A stretch of 64,000 nucleotides of DNA from Pseudanabaena sp. BC1403 (GCF_002914585.1 NZ_PDDM01000015.1:1-64000); one strand, 5' to 3'; shown: positions 1 to 10,636, counted from the first letter of the stretch. A program made the numbers and translations. The notes: generated by a model not told the origin, from the letters alone.

Positions 1-74
1 GTCATTTGCCGTCGCGTCAATTATTTTTTCTTCTCTCAACCAGCCAAGTTAATTGTCGTCATCGGACAAGTTAG

Positions 75-704
75 TTGACATTTAACACCCAAGGCAAGAC
101 TGTGATTGGTCTTGCTGATACTGAGTTTAGTACGGTGAAGTTTTTCAATACTGTCCGCGCCAAGTCTTGGCGCATCGTTGTCGGTGTACGCAACAATCGT
201 AAACTTCAAGATGGCCGTACAGTCAAACAACTTTATCGTCATGGCAAACGTGGACAACAAATTTTGCTAGAAGGGCTAACTCAGCCTTTGACGTTCTCTT
301 GGTTTTGGCTCAAAAGAGCTGATAGTAAACGGGAGTTACGCTTTGTTGTCTCTTCTCATCCTTATTCTGGTGCTTATCTGGTGATGTTAGGTCGTAAGCG
401 TTGGGCGATTGAGGGATTCTTCAAAACCATCAAACATCGCTTTGGTTTGTATTGTTTTGGGCAATCTACAAAACTTGGTGTTTATCGTTGGCTTATTCTC
501 TCTCTGCTTGCTTATCTTTTGGCTCATTGGATCGATCAGTGGTCTCTTCCTCTTGTCTTGGACTGGAAAGCTACCTGTGATTTAACTCTTTCTGTTTTAT
601 TCCCTTCTGTCGTTTGGTTGAAACTTCTCAGGTATATCCGCATTAGTGCCGATATTGCTGCTCGTCATGGCTTTGAAATTGTTCTCAAACCCATTCCCAC
701 CTAA
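75..704 (+). pseudogene. IS4-type transposase, 3' part only
   Basis: This is the C-terminal part of a DDE transposase. The segment LADTEF near the start fits the block around the second catalytic Asp of IS4-family enzymes. RWAIEGFFKTIK matches the R-x3-E-x6-K part of their YREK signature with the catalytic Glu. The first catalytic Asp region is missing. The frame opens with a TTG straight after an in-frame TAG at 72-74, and the other forward frames over bases 1-74 also hit stops, so no intact start is visible. Either the element is 5'-truncated or frameshifted, or its first half lies left of the window with a disruption. Terminal inverted repeats cannot be paired because the left end is outside. 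Family placement is by motif only. Confidence 0.75.
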
Positions 705-833
705 CTCTTTCAGGAATGGTGCAAGATCTGAGTTTTTTTAGGATGGTGATTGCCACTATCTCTAACAAAAGAAAAGCCACTCCAGGAACCCCAAAACTTA
801 TAAAATTTCATGAATTGTCTGTCGTCGAAAGAT

Positions 834-1775
834 TTAAGACAACCTATCAAAATTAACTCGTTCTCTTTCTGTGACCAAAGGACGATTAAGCATTCTCAGA
901 TGCATTAGCCCCATATATTCGCCAATCATACCAATAAAAAACAGTTGAACAGAAGCAAAGAAAAACAAACCAATCGTAATCGGCGCGGTTCCTAATGGAA
1001 ATGCTTGCCAAAAAACGAGTTTTGCGACTAGATAACCAATAGCAATTATTAGACTCAGGAAAGACGTTGTAAATCCTAATATGGTTGCTATTCTTAGTGG
1101 TATTCGAGAATGACTTGTAATACCAAGCATAGCTTCATCAAAATATCGAAAAAAATTATAACTACTTTTTCCTTTCTGTCGTTGCTTTTGTTTATATTGA
1201 ACTTTGATACTGTAAAAGCCAAGTTCTTCTATCAGCCCACGAAAATAGGGATAGGGATCATTGATCTCTCTTAGAGTTTTTATAACTTCTTTGTCATACA
1301 ACCCAAAACCTATAAAATGGCTAGTAAGTTCAATATCGGAGATTCTACGAATCAGAAAATAGTAAATATTTCTTGATATATATATCAAAAAGTTTTCTTT
1401 GCTTGGAATTTTTACGCCTTTAACAACAGTATATCCATCTTCCCATTTTTCAATAAACTCAGGAATCAGTTCGGGTGGTTCCTGCAAATCTGCTGGCAGT
1501 AAAACAACTGAATCACCTGAAGTTTGAAGAAGAGCATAATACATGGATCGAGTTGGTCCAAAGTTTCTACAGTTAATTATAATTTTTACTCTTTGATCTT
1601 CTTTAGCAATTTCTTTTAAAATTTGAGGTGTTTTATCCTTAGAAGCATTATCTATGAAGAGATGTTCATAATTGTATTGATCCAAATTGTCAAAAATCTG
1701 CTTAACACGGGAATAGACATCTAGTATATTTTCTTCTTCATTGTAACAAGGAGTGACTATACTAATTTTTTTCAT
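834..1775 (-). CDS. Family 2 glycosyltransferase with two C-terminal membrane helices (GtrB/DPM1-like)
   Basis: This protein probably transfers a sugar from a nucleotide donor to polyprenyl phosphate at the inner face of the plasma membrane. It opens with the GT2 Rossmann start ISIVTPCYNEEEN (residues 4-16), followed by IDNASKD (41-47) and ADLQEP (95-100), the place of the metal-binding Asp pair. RQKGKSSY (199-206) is the lip motif of the polyprenyl-phosphate hexosyltransferase subgroup. Two hydrophobic helices follow at about 227-255 and 263-288. Its ATG overlaps the stop of the upstream GtrA-type gene in an ATGA junction. GtrA-GtrB pairs are known to make and flip undecaprenyl-phosphate sugars for side-chain decoration of O-antigen. 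It is the last gene of the minus-strand polysaccharide run. Confidence 0.88.
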   Translation of the reverse strand: MKKISIVTPCYNEEENILDVYSRVKQIFDNLDQYNYEHLFIDNASKDKTPQILKEIAKEDQRVKIIINCRNFGPTRSMYYALLQTSGDSVVLLPADLQEPPELIPEFIEKWEDGYTVVKGVKIPSKENFLIYISRNIYYFLIRRISDIELTSHFIGFGLYDKEVIKTLREINDPYPYFRGLIEELGFYSIKVQYKQKQRQKGKSSYNFFRYFDEAMLGITSHSRIPLRIATILGFTTSFLSLIIAIGYLVAKLVFWQAFPLGTAPITIGLFFFASVQLFFIGMIGEYMGLMHLRMLNRPLVTERERVNFDRLS

Positions 1776-2173
1776 TTATTTCGACTGTCGAATACAAATT
1801 GTTTGTTTAAAAAGTAGGAAAAGCAAGCTAATGGCAGCACTAAAAGTGCTTGCGATAAAAACAGGTTAATTCCTAAAGAGTTAGTGATTTTCAATACTCC
1901 TACATTTATCAAGTAAGTAAGTAGGTAAACTATAATGAAACGAATTATCAATCTATTGTTTCTTGTCTTAAATACTAGAGTTCCCACTGTTTTAAAATTA
2001 AAGAATATCCCACATACTGTCGCTATTAGCAATGCAAGACGATATTCTAACCTGACAAAAACTAGTAGGGAAAATATAGTATACCCAAATAGTGTATTAA
2101 TGCCTCCGACGAATAAAAAACTAACAAATGTATTATTTTTTATTTTTGAAATAGTTGATTTAACTATCGACAT
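1772..2173 (-). CDS. GtrA-family small membrane protein (putative lipid-linked sugar flippase)
   Basis: This is a 133-residue protein with about four hydrophobic helices. The conserved opening of the GtrA family, FLFVGGINTLFGY, is at residues 19-31, and a basic C-terminus (LNKQFVFDSRNK) is also typical. In known systems GtrA moves an undecaprenyl-phosphate sugar made by the neighbouring GtrB across the membrane. Here the gene overlaps the GT2 gene by 4 bp, so the two are translationally coupled. It follows the transketolase pair after about 80 bp. The family call rests on motif, size and partner; the sugar carried is unknown. Confidence 0.85.
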   Translation of the reverse strand: MSIVKSTISKIKNNTFVSFLFVGGINTLFGYTIFSLLVFVRLEYRLALLIATVCGIFFNFKTVGTLVFKTRNNRLIIRFIIVYLLTYLINVGVLKITNSLGINLFLSQALLVLPLACFSYFLNKQFVFDSRNK

Positions 2174-2254
2174 TCATTTTAAAAAGTATTATTTGTTTTG
2201 CAAATCAAGTAATAATACAAGCTTAAAAAGCTATATTAAAACCTAAATTATTAT

Positions 2255-3160
2255 TTAACTGTTTAATTTATTGATTCTTTTAAAAATTGATTCAGTATCT
2301 AAATGATGTTCTTTCATTAAATATTGATAACTTCCACAAAACCGAGAAAATTTATCTTGAATACCTATTCTACAAACTCTAGTTTGAGATAGTTCTGAGG
2401 TTATTTCAGCAATCGCCGATCCTACTCCTCCATATATTGAATGCTCCTCTAATACTACAATAAGTTCATGGCGTTTAGCGATAGAAACAACCTGTGAGAC
2501 ATTCATTGGTTTAATACAAGGAACACTCCAAACTTCAAGATCACCAAACCTTTCGCTAAGATCCATCGCTGTTTTCACCATTGAGCCAGTGGCAACCAAA
2601 CACATTTTGCTATTGCCTTGCTTAATTTGAGATAAATCACCTAATGGAAAATCAGGTAAACAGCTATGAATCGGATGCAAATCGGCTTTGCCAATGCGCA
2701 AATAAACCGCTTGATTGGCTTCTAGTGCCAAATTCATGCATTGTGTCATCTCATAACTATCTGCGGGAGATAGAATTGCAATATGTGGTATTGCACGCAA
2801 TGCAGCGATATCCTCTGTACTTTGATGACTAGAACCTAAGCTACTATACACAACACCCGCACCATCACCAACTAATATTACGGGCAATTGTTCATAGCAA
2901 ACATCTAATTTAATTTGCTCTAATACTCTAATGGGGACAAAAGCACTTAGACCATAGACGAAAGGTCTAAATCCACTTTTAGCAAGTCCTGCCGCAACCC
3001 CCACCATATTTTGTTCTGCAACACCCGCATTAATATATTGCTCGGGACATTGTTGTCGAAATTCATCAAATAGCGCATAGCCATGATCTCCTGTCATTAA
3101 GATAACTCGTGGGTCAGACTTTGCTGCGTTGATTAGGGCATTGCTAAAAGCATTTCTCAT
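2255..3160 (-). CDS. Transketolase-like protein, C-terminal (pyrimidine-binding) subunit
   Basis: This is the second half of a split thiamine-diphosphate enzyme. GVAEQNMVGVAAGLA carries the Glu that activates the cofactor's aminopyrimidine ring, and SSLGSSHQSTEDIAALR is typical of the pyrimidine domain of transketolase and DXP synthase. The ATG at 3160 is preferred over an earlier in-frame start at 3241 because it gives an ATGA overlap with the N-terminal subunit and begins at the conserved MRNAFSNAL. The protein is then 301 residues, usual for a separate C-terminal subunit. It sits beside CDP-sugar genes rather than pentose-phosphate genes, so it more likely adds or removes a two-carbon unit on a sugar than serves central metabolism; that is an inference. 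Confidence 0.9.
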   Translation of the reverse strand: MRNAFSNALINAAKSDPRVILMTGDHGYALFDEFRQQCPEQYINAGVAEQNMVGVAAGLAKSGFRPFVYGLSAFVPIRVLEQIKLDVCYEQLPVILVGDGAGVVYSSLGSSHQSTEDIAALRAIPHIAILSPADSYEMTQCMNLALEANQAVYLRIGKADLHPIHSCLPDFPLGDLSQIKQGNSKMCLVATGSMVKTAMDLSERFGDLEVWSVPCIKPMNVSQVVSIAKRHELIVVLEEHSIYGGVGSAIAEITSELSQTRVCRIGIQDKFSRFCGSYQYLMKEHHLDTESIFKRINKLNS

Positions 3161-3972
3161 GGCAAAGATATAACCTCTTTTTCTGACAATTCGGCGATCG
3201 CCTGATGATACGTTTCTGACGTAAGGCGTGTATAGTGCCAACGGTTATCTGATTCCATAAAAGATATGCCTTTACCTTTAATTGTATTCGCAATAATTGC
3301 TTTAGGTTTATCTGAATGCGAGTTTACTAGTTCATGAATTGTTTTGTCTAGTAAATGTTCATCATGACCATTGATTTCTAGGGTATCGAAACCGAAAGCT
3401 TCAAACTTATCGGTAATATTTCCCATGTCCATAACTTCTTGAGTAGAACCCATTGCTTGGTAACCATTGACATCAACAATAACGATCAAATTATCAAGTT
3501 TAAAATGAACCGCAAACATCAGGGCTTCCCAAATCGTTCCCTCGTTCAATTCACCGTCTCCAACAATTGCAAAACACTTTTGCTTAGTGCGATTACGTTT
3601 TGCGCCCAATGCCAAGCCAACACTTACAGATAAACCATGACCAAGCGAACCTGAAGAAACTTCAAGCCCTGCCACATGGGCATCAGAAAGCCCTTTGAGA
3701 GAAGTCCCATCACTAAAATAATTTTGAATATCATCATCGGTTAACCATCCTAATTCGAGCATACAAGCATATTGAGCCATGACCCCGTGCCCCTTACTGA
3801 GTACGAGATAATCTCGAAGTGGATCCTCAGGATGACCATTGCCTAAATTGAGATGTGATCGATAAAGTACTGCTAATATTTCAACTATTGAGAAAGCGCA
3901 GGCAATATGTACTGTAGAACCTGCATAGGCCATATCTAAAATGGTTTTACGCAGTTTTCCGACCTCAAACAT
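3157..3972 (-). CDS. Transketolase-like protein, N-terminal (TPP diphosphate-binding) subunit
   Basis: This is the diphosphate- and Mg-binding half of a split transketolase. GDGELNEG (138-145) followed by VDVNG (167-171) forms the classic GDG...N thiamine-diphosphate motif. LSKGHGVMAQYA (58-69) and SSGSLGHGLSVSVGLA (106-121) are conserved transketolase segments. At 271 residues it has the expected subunit size. Its start overlaps the end of the epimerase gene by 8 bp and its stop overlaps the C-terminal subunit by 4 bp, so the pair is coupled and made in equal amounts. Housekeeping cyanobacterial transketolase is a single chain of about 670 residues, so this pair is a specialised paralogue for the polysaccharide locus. 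Confidence 0.9.
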   Translation of the reverse strand: MFEVGKLRKTILDMAYAGSTVHIACAFSIVEILAVLYRSHLNLGNGHPEDPLRDYLVLSKGHGVMAQYACMLELGWLTDDDIQNYFSDGTSLKGLSDAHVAGLEVSSGSLGHGLSVSVGLALGAKRNRTKQKCFAIVGDGELNEGTIWEALMFAVHFKLDNLIVIVDVNGYQAMGSTQEVMDMGNITDKFEAFGFDTLEINGHDEHLLDKTIHELVNSHSDKPKAIIANTIKGKGISFMESDNRWHYTRLTSETYHQAIAELSEKEVISLP

Positions 3973-5020
3973 AACGACTTTCTCCTGTTTGTTGATACCA
4001 ATTTATGGATCGATTAATTGCATCTTCAATTGAAATCGTTGGTTTTAACTGTAATGAGTTAAATACTCTTTGAATTGAGGGGACATATCGTTCAATGGGT
4101 TGAGCTGGATCGTTTTTTTGTGCAATATGAATTTCTGGTTTATGCTTAAACGCCTGAGAGACTAATATTGCTAAATTCTTGATGCTAATTTCTTGATCTG
4201 AACCAACGTTATAGGGACAACAATTTTTTCCTCTAAACAATATATGCCATAGCCATATCGTTAGATCTGCCATGTATAAATAAGAACGATAAGCTGTGCC
4301 ATCACCTTGGATATTTATTGGCGTTTTACTCAAGCCCGCATTAATGAAACTGGCGATCGCCAAATGACTATCTAAAGGTAAATAAGCCCCAATAAAAGCA
4401 AAACAACGGGCAATCTTCACTTCAAAATCATATATATTGGCATAACCAGCACATAGGAATTCTGAAACTCTCTTACCTTGACCATAGGCTGATTGAATAC
4501 TCATCAAATCAGGGGATCCTTGATATTCTTCAAAAATATGAGTCATATCATTCGGTTGTTTTCCATAGACCGCACCTGAGCTAGTTAACAAAAATTTTTC
4601 AGCCCCACATTGCTTGGTAAATTCTAAAACATGTTTCGTTCCTTCTACAATAGTATTGAAGATATCTAAAGAACTATTTCTGTTACTGAGCAAGTTTACT
4701 TCTGTTGCTGCATGGATAACATAGGAAAATTGAAGTTCAGGAAAAACAAAAGATGTAATATCACCCACATGTAGTTTAATGGCCTGATTATTGGCTAAAT
4801 GTGGAGCTTTTTTAGTAAAAGACTGAATGTTTCTAGTTAATACATAGATTGTTGAGTCTAGTGATAGGTTTTCATTCGCCCATACAAAGCTTTCCAGCAA
4901 CCAGCATCCAAAAAAACCAGTTCCACCTGTGATGAAAATTCGCTTACCTCTTAGTTGCTCCCACAAATTATCAGTATGTAAGATAATATGATCTAAGTCT
5001 AATGCTAGCGGATTCCTCAT
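3965..5020 (-). CDS. NAD-dependent epimerase/dehydratase-family (SDR) nucleotide-sugar reductase
   Basis: This is an extended short-chain dehydrogenase. The glycine-rich NAD(P) motif GGTGFFG is at residues 32-38, the active-site Ser lies in TSSGAVYG (146-153), and the catalytic Y-x3-K is Y179/K183 in AYGQGKR. It is 351 residues long, slightly above the usual. Directly downstream of rfbH, in an ATGA overlap, it holds the place of the CDP-abequose/paratose synthase-type 4-reductases of 3,6-dideoxyhexose loci. Reduction of a CDP-4-keto-3,6-dideoxy sugar, or of its branched derivative, is the likely role. The exact product sugar cannot be read from the sequence, and a 2-epimerase role remains possible. 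Confidence 0.85.
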   Translation of the reverse strand: MRNPLALDLDHIILHTDNLWEQLRGKRIFITGGTGFFGCWLLESFVWANENLSLDSTIYVLTRNIQSFTKKAPHLANNQAIKLHVGDITSFVFPELQFSYVIHAATEVNLLSNRNSSLDIFNTIVEGTKHVLEFTKQCGAEKFLLTSSGAVYGKQPNDMTHIFEEYQGSPDLMSIQSAYGQGKRVSEFLCAGYANIYDFEVKIARCFAFIGAYLPLDSHLAIASFINAGLSKTPINIQGDGTAYRSYLYMADLTIWLWHILFRGKNCCPYNVGSDQEISIKNLAILVSQAFKHKPEIHIAQKNDPAQPIERYVPSIQRVFNSLQLKPTISIEDAINRSINWYQQTGESRYV

Positions 5021-6363
5021 CCCAATTTCTCCGAACAGAAGTTTTTGATGACCCCAACAACATATTTGAGAATATCTTCAGTTAAATGTGGATAAAGACC
5101 AAGCCAAAATGAGTTCTTCATTGCCCAATCAGTATTTTTTAAATCACCAACAACACGATAACTTAAGCCCTTATATGCTGGCTGTCTAGTTAAATTTCCT
5201 GCAAATAATAACCTTGTGCCAATTCGATTTGTTTCTAGGTGCTGTACAAGTTGATTACGGGAAAAAGAAGCGTTTTCTTTCACCGAAAGTAAAAATCCAA
5301 ACCAACTAGATTCAGAATTAGGGGTCGATTCTGGTAATAACAAAACATCTTGTAAGTCTTGTAAGTGAGAATAGAGAAACTCAAAATTTTGTTTTCTTTT
5401 TTCGATAAATATCGGCAATTTATCTAACTGAGCTACACCCACTGCAGCTTGCATATCCGTCATTTTGAGGTTGTAACCAATATGAGAATAGGTGTATTTA
5501 TGGTCATACCCTGTGGGTAATTCCCCAAGTTGCCATTCGTAACGTTTACCGCAAGTATTGTCTACCCCTGGTGGACACCAACAATCTCTTCCCCAGTCTC
5601 GAAAAGACTCAACGATCTTTTTTAGCCGACTATCACTAGTTAAAACCGCACCACCCTCGCCCATAGTCATGTGATGGGCTGGATAAAAGCTGACTGTCGA
5701 TAAATGACCAAATGTTCCAGTTTTTCTCTGGCGGTAAGTAGTTCCCACTGCATCACAATTATCTTCGATGACCCATAAATCATGTTTCTGGGCAAATGCC
5801 ATCACGGCATCAATATCAAAGGCATTTCCAAGAGTATGGGCAATCATGATCGCACGCGATCGCTCTGAAAGAGCAGATTCTAATTGAGAAACATCAATTT
5901 CATAGCTAGGTAACTGAATATCAACAAAAACTGGAACCAGTTGATTTTGAAAAATAGGGTTGACTGTTGTTGGGAACCCCGCAGCAACGGTGATAACTTC
6001 ATCACCTGCTTTTAATCGTTTATCACCTAGTTTCGGAGAAGTAAGAGCCGTCAGGGCTAACAAGTTAGCCGAAGATCCAGAATTAACTAGCAAACAGTGT
6101 TTGACACCAATCCATTCTGCAAATCGTTTTTCAAATTCAGCCGCAAAGCGTCCTGTTGTAAGCCAAAAATCTAGTGAAGCATCAACAAGATTAACGATTT
6201 CAGTCTCATCAAATACCTTGCCTGAGACTGGCACATAGGTTTCTCCCTCAATGAATTCTTTTGGGGCAAACTTGTACTGGGAATAAGCTTTGACAGCTTC
6301 AAAAACCCGTGCTCGCAACTCACTTTCCTGATTAGATGCACTTGACTGGAGAGATTGAGGCAT
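5017..6363 (-). CDS. rfbH: CDP-4-dehydro-6-deoxyglucose 3-dehydrase (E1, RfbH/DdhC)
   Basis: This is the PMP- and iron-sulfur-dependent enzyme that removes the 3-hydroxyl from CDP-4-keto-6-deoxyglucose. It has an aminotransferase fold, but the usual Schiff-base Lys is replaced by His in [12 protein letters not shown] (H230/H231), the hallmark of E1 that stops transamination. The [2Fe-2S] ligands are all present with exact family spacing: C203, then 57 residues, C261-W-C263, then 7 residues, C271. Its 448 residues are usual. The gene lies between rfbG and the epimerase. The partner reductase (E3, DdhD/RfbI), needed to deliver electrons, is not in the window, so a distant reductase or ferredoxin must serve. 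Confidence 0.95.
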   Translation of the reverse strand: MPQSLQSSASNQESELRARVFEAVKAYSQYKFAPKEFIEGETYVPVSGKVFDETEIVNLVDASLDFWLTTGRFAAEFEKRFAEWIGVKHCLLVNSGSSANLLALTALTSPKLGDKRLKAGDEVITVAAGFPTTVNPIFQNQLVPVFVDIQLPSYEIDVSQLESALSERSRAIMIAHTLGNAFDIDAVMAFAQKHDLWVIEDNCDAVGTTYRQRKTGTFGHLSTVSFYPAHHMTMGEGGAVLTSDSRLKKIVESFRDWGRDCWCPPGVDNTCGKRYEWQLGELPTGYDHKYTYSHIGYNLKMTDMQAAVGVAQLDKLPIFIEKRKQNFEFLYSHLQDLQDVLLLPESTPNSESSWFGFLLSVKENASFSRNQLVQHLETNRIGTRLLFAGNLTRQPAYKGLSYRVVGDLKNTDWAMKNSFWLGLYPHLTEDILKYVVGVIKNFCSEKLG

Positions 6364-6383
6364 ATCTGACTGAAGACCTAATA

Positions 6384-7370
6384 TTAATTATTTAAAAAAT
6401 TTTTATACCAATTGATTGTCTCATGTAATCCTTGCTCTAGAGAGTAGCAAGGTGACCATTGCAGTATATCGCGAGCTTTCTGAGCTGACAAATATTGATG
6501 CTTAATTTCATTTTTAGCTTGATTGAGAATGATGGGCTTAAGATGGCTTTGATCCATCAGGAGTAAAACTTTATCGACTATTTCTAAGACGGTGAGTTGT
6601 AGCTCATTGCTAAAGTTGAAAGCCTCACCCCAAATCTGGGGATTGTCCATCTTTTCGGCAAGATGTAGATAGGCTAATGCTCCATCGCGAACATAAAAAT
6701 AATCTCTAATATAGCTACCGTCACTACGGATAGTTACTGACTTTTGGACAAGAGCAGATCTAATAGTATCAGGTACTATTCGGTTAAAGTTTAAGTCTCC
6801 ACCACCATAAAAATTACCACATCGGGTCACACATACGGGCAGTCCATAACTGACATAGTAAGTACGGCAGATTAAATCAGCACAACTTTTAGAAACATCA
6901 TAAGGATGTTCTCCTTGTAATGGAGTAGTTTCATCGTAGGGTAGTATGTCTTGATCTCCATAAGCTTTATCGCTAGATGCGACAACAATCCGACTGACTC
7001 CACCTACTTGACGGCAAGCCTCTAAGACATTCCAAGTTCCTTTGATATTGGCTTCAAATGTACCTAAAGGATCTCTGTTAGCCACTCCTACAATAGTCTG
7101 AGCAGCGAGGTGAAACACAGTATCTATCTCATACTCAGCAACCGTTCTTTTTAAAACAGATAAATCTTCTACTTTCCCATGAACAATATTAATTTGGGTT
7201 TGTGCAGTGTCATACAAACGAGACTTAGGGACAATATCTCTAACTAGCCCTGTTACATGTGCTTTGGATTCAACTAATTCATTCACTAGCCAACTACCCA
7301 ACAAACCAGTGCAGCCAGTTACCAAAACAGAGCGATTTTTCCAAAAATCTTTATTTACCATACTTTCCAA
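6384..7370 (-). CDS. rfbG: CDP-glucose 4,6-dehydratase
   Basis: This SDR enzyme turns CDP-glucose into CDP-4-keto-6-deoxyglucose, the substrate of RfbH. The NAD motif is in [14 protein letters not shown] near residue 15, the active-site Ser in [10 protein letters not shown], and the Y-x3-K pair in [23 protein letters not shown] is characteristic of RfbG. It is 328 residues, somewhat shorter than the usual 355-360. Two ATGs are possible: 7370, or 7361 (MVNKDFW), which matches the usual family start better. Either way it overlaps the end of rfbF, so the two are coupled. rfbF-rfbG-rfbH in this order is the standard CDP-dideoxyhexose module. Confidence 0.94.
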   Translation of the reverse strand: MESMVNKDFWKNRSVLVTGCTGLLGSWLVNELVESKAHVTGLVRDIVPKSRLYDTAQTQINIVHGKVEDLSVLKRTVAEYEIDTVFHLAAQTIVGVANRDPLGTFEANIKGTWNVLEACRQVGGVSRIVVASSDKAYGDQDILPYDETTPLQGEHPYDVSKSCADLICRTYYVSYGLPVCVTRCGNFYGGGDLNFNRIVPDTIRSALVQKSVTIRSDGSYIRDYFYVRDGALAYLHLAEKMDNPQIWGEAFNFSNELQLTVLEIVDKVLLLMDQSHLKPIILNQAKNEIKHQYLSAQKARDILQWSPCYSLEQGLHETINWYKNFLNN

Positions 7371-8143
7371 TGTGCTTGACCACTATTCCAAAGGTGATTT
7401 AACAATTCCATCTCTCGATAAGTATCCATACTTTGCCAAAAACCTTCATGTTGGTAAGCAGATAGTTCTCCTGTATTGGCTAATTTTTGCATGGGTTCTT
7501 GCTCCCAAATAGTATCATCACCCTCAATAAAATCCAGTACTTTTCGATTAAGAACGAAAAAACCGCCATTAATCCAACCTTCATGAGTTTGCGGTTTTTC
7601 AGTAAATGCTTCAGCAATACCATTTTTGATTAACAATTCTCCGTAGCGAGAGGATGGTCTAACGGCTGTGACAGTGGCAAGCTTGCCTTTTTTTTGATGA
7701 AAATCAACTAACGCCTTTACGTCTACATCGGCAACTCCATCACCATAGGTGAGACAAAACTTATCGCCATCAATATACTTACTAACATTTTTTAATCGAC
7801 CTCCAGTCATCGTTTCTTCGCCAGTATCGACCAGAGTAACAGACCAATCATTTTCATCATGTCCATTAGAAAGCTTTGTGACTTTCTTACTACCCAAATC
7901 TACTCTGATATCAGAGTTCTTAAAATCATAGTTTAGAAAGTAATCACGAATCATATCTCCTTTATAGCCCAAGCAAAGTATGAAATCTTTAAAGCCATGG
8001 GTAGCATAAATCTTCATGATATGCCAAATAATGGGGCGAGGACCAATATTGACCATTGGTTTTGGTCTCCATTCGGTTTCTTCTTTAAGCCGAGTACCAC
8101 GTCCGCCACAGAGAATAACTACAGGAGTATTAGATGCTGTCAT
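7355..8143 (-). CDS. rfbF: Glucose-1-phosphate cytidylyltransferase
   Basis: This enzyme makes CDP-glucose from glucose-1-phosphate and CTP, the entry to the CDP-sugar pathway. The nucleotidyltransferase signature [20 protein letters not shown] is near residue 12, with [11 protein letters not shown] holding the metal-binding Asp and [17 protein letters not shown] at the C-terminus. It is 262 residues against about 257 for Salmonella RfbF, and similarity runs the full length. It starts the CDP-sugar run. The 225 bp upstream (8144-8368) separate it from the large membrane protein and could hold an internal promoter, although I could not identify a convincing one. Confidence 0.95.
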   Translation of the reverse strand: MTASNTPVVILCGGRGTRLKEETEWRPKPMVNIGPRPIIWHIMKIYATHGFKDFILCLGYKGDMIRDYFLNYDFKNSDIRVDLGSKKVTKLSNGHDENDWSVTLVDTGEETMTGGRLKNVSKYIDGDKFCLTYGDGVADVDVKALVDFHQKKGKLATVTAVRPSSRYGELLIKNGIAEAFTEKPQTHEGWINGGFFVLNRKVLDFIEGDDTIWEQEPMQKLANTGELSAYQHEGFWQSMDTYREMELLNHLWNSGQAHWKVW

Positions 8144-8368
8144 ATTTGTGAAACATATTCTTAGAAGACCATACTATAAAAGCAAGTAAGAAGACAATAC
8201 TTGCCATAAACTAAACATGCTGTTGATTACTAATTCTAAATAACAAGAAGGTTTTGCAGAACGAACTGTTTCCAGAAGGCTTAAAAGGCAAAAGTATTGC
8301 CTTAATGAAGCTTTTACCCTTTTAGTTTTTAAAATTTTGTAGCCTATGCCGAACTCACTTTTATCAAA

Positions 8369-10636
8369 TCACTTAATTTGTTTGATAGATTCAGACAATT
8401 CTTGACTAACTTTCTTAAGCAAGTCCATTCGTCTTTTGTTTTCAGGATTCTCAAATTTAGAGTTTATCACTCTAAATAACATCCTTCTAATGTCAAGTGG
8501 AGCATCAACTTGTCTAGAATTTGAATAAAACTTTAGGCTATATTTTCCTAATGGAACAGCAAGTCTTTTCCTTAAGGTTAAGGGTTGGTTGTTGATCAAG
8601 AACTTTTCTGTCCACAGATCACTGACAATTCTCAATTCTGATTTTTCAGACCATGTAGTTTGCAAAGTTATTTCCAAGTTTAGTTCTTGTGGAATATTAG
8701 TACTATTGGCAATATTAATTACGGAACTATCTGAAGACCAACGCCATTCCATCTCTGAATTAGACTCACTTTGATAAAATCCTTTGCCAAAATTGACATT
8801 TAAAGGTGATGGGTGTAGCCATAAATCCTTATCAAGATTTGAATATTTTTCTTGATAAAGACTATTATACTTGTTCATATTGTAAAATAACAAATCTTGT
8901 CTTGCAGATATTATTGGTTCTACGTTAAGTTTTTCCCGCAAATTATTTTTTAGTTCTTCTAATTCTCTACCTTTCCTATCATAACCATTAGTATCCACGT
9001 ATATCCCTTGAAACCCAACAGAAGCAAGGACAACTAATTGTTCATCAAGTTTTAAGTTGTTAACCCATTGATGCCAGTCTTGATTTCTTCCTTTTAACGC
9101 ACCAAAACTCCACTTCAAATTATTAGAATGAAAATATCCTCTAAACAAATCATAGGAATGTATTGAAGTCCCAGATGGGGGCGGATTTTCAGGGAAAAAC
9201 ATATAAGGCAGTTGATAAATCATAGATCCCTTATCAACTTGCTTCTCGATTTCACCAACAAAACTTCTGTCATCTATAAACGCATTTTTGGCAGTGTTAT
9301 ATTCTGTAGACAGAACAGGTACTTGATCGTAAATACCCAGAATCAGTATCAAAGAACAAAAAATGATTTTTACTTTGATTTTTGATTTTTTTAGTAGCTT
9401 GGCAACTAAGAAGCCAAAACTTAACAATGCAAATAGAGAAACAAATATACTAATCCTATTATAAGCTCTAATTTGAGGACTAATATATAGATTTATAAGA
9501 GATCCAAACCCTCCTGTTTGCGCTAGAAAAATAGTTGAGTAAGTCAAAATTGATAAATAGAAAAAGATATAGGTATGTATCTTTCTATTCGCATTCACTA
9601 GATATATAAGAGGGATAACTAGTAATAAAAGAAAGCCAATACTTCCAAAAAAACCCAATGAAGCAGCCACTGCTTCATTTTGGTTCTGAGGAAAACCTTT
9701 GTCATATAGCTCTCTAAACCATCTTAACAGAGCGAATCTATGATTTTGTATTGGTAGAAGCATCTGAGAGATTTTTAGTGAATACATATCTGCTTCTAAT
9801 GGCAACCTAGAAGCTATCTGTGAGTTTCCTCCTTCTTTAAACCAATAAATAAAGTTCGGTATTAAGTTAACAAGAAAACCAAAAGATATTGTGCTAATAA
9901 CAACTAATGGGTTGAGTAGTGTTGCGAGATATTTTCTTTTACAAAAAGTAACAAAAGCTATAATTAACACAAAGAAGCAAGTGAAGATAGCATAGTATGC
10001 TCCACTAGAACTGATCATCAGGCATAGAATAATGCAAGCAATTGATCTATTGCTCCAAGCAAATTTATTTTTATGATTAGATTCAAAAAAAATTTCTTCA
10101 TTGATAAGCCATATCATTATCAGCAAAGAAATTGGAACTAGATAGTATGCTGACAAGTAGTAATGAGCAGTATATCTAAGAAAATGATAGTATTGGAAAG
10201 AATATAGAATGGATATGATTATCGAAATAGAAACAGGAAGTTTTATCTTTTGTGCAACTATATAAGTGGTTATAGATGCAAAAACAAATCCAAGAATAAA
10301 ATATATATTGAAAGCAATAACATAAGAATAATCTTGACTACTAAACAAAAAGTTGATAATTTTTATTAACAAAAAATGAAATCCCTCAATCATAGGGAAG
10401 TCATAAAACTCTAGACCGAAAGGTGCAGCTAGGTTTTCATTGTTCAAATACCATCCATGATCGGCAATATTTTTAGCAGTAAATAGAGATATGGCGGAAT
10501 CACCCAATATACCACCCATAGGAATTTTAAAATCGTATTCCCATAGCTTTGTTAAAAGAGAAAAAATCCCTAAAGTTAAGACAGTTAATAATAAATAGGG
10601 CTTTACCTTATTTACTGTTTCATCTTTTATAATCAT
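8369..10636 (-). CDS. Large polytopic membrane protein, GT-C-type glycosyltransferase-like
   Basis: This 755-residue protein has about 11-12 hydrophobic segments in its first 450 residues and a soluble C-terminal domain of about 300 residues. The first loop contains GDSAISLFTAKNIADHGW, where an acidic residue follows the first helix as in GT-C enzymes that take sugar from a polyprenyl-phosphate donor. It has no start-to-end match that I recognise. Its position between the ABC exporter and rfbF, with a GtrA/GtrB pair in the same run, fits a role in decorating or assembling the exported glycan on the periplasmic side. The transfer function is inferred from topology and context. It is much more AT-rich than its neighbours, as is common for polysaccharide loci. 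Confidence 0.6.
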   Translation of the reverse strand: MIIKDETVNKVKPYLLLTVLTLGIFSLLTKLWEYDFKIPMGGILGDSAISLFTAKNIADHGWYLNNENLAAPFGLEFYDFPMIEGFHFLLIKIINFLFSSQDYSYVIAFNIYFILGFVFASITTYIVAQKIKLPVSISIIISILYSFQYYHFLRYTAHYYLSAYYLVPISLLIMIWLINEEIFFESNHKNKFAWSNRSIACIILCLMISSSGAYYAIFTCFFVLIIAFVTFCKRKYLATLLNPLVVISTISFGFLVNLIPNFIYWFKEGGNSQIASRLPLEADMYSLKISQMLLPIQNHRFALLRWFRELYDKGFPQNQNEAVAASLGFFGSIGFLLLLVIPLIYLVNANRKIHTYIFFYLSILTYSTIFLAQTGGFGSLINLYISPQIRAYNRISIFVSLFALLSFGFLVAKLLKKSKIKVKIIFCSLILILGIYDQVPVLSTEYNTAKNAFIDDRSFVGEIEKQVDKGSMIYQLPYMFFPENPPPSGTSIHSYDLFRGYFHSNNLKWSFGALKGRNQDWHQWVNNLKLDEQLVVLASVGFQGIYVDTNGYDRKGRELEELKNNLREKLNVEPIISARQDLLFYNMNKYNSLYQEKYSNLDKDLWLHPSPLNVNFGKGFYQSESNSEMEWRWSSDSSVINIANSTNIPQELNLEITLQTTWSEKSELRIVSDLWTEKFLINNQPLTLRKRLAVPLGKYSLKFYSNSRQVDAPLDIRRMLFRVINSKFENPENKRRMDLLKKVSQELSESIKQIK

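Noticed and set aside
1-74. A continuation of the transposase frame to the left edge
   Set aside because: A TAG at 72-74 closes this frame, and the other forward frames over 1-74 also hit stops and do not read like the missing transposase segment.
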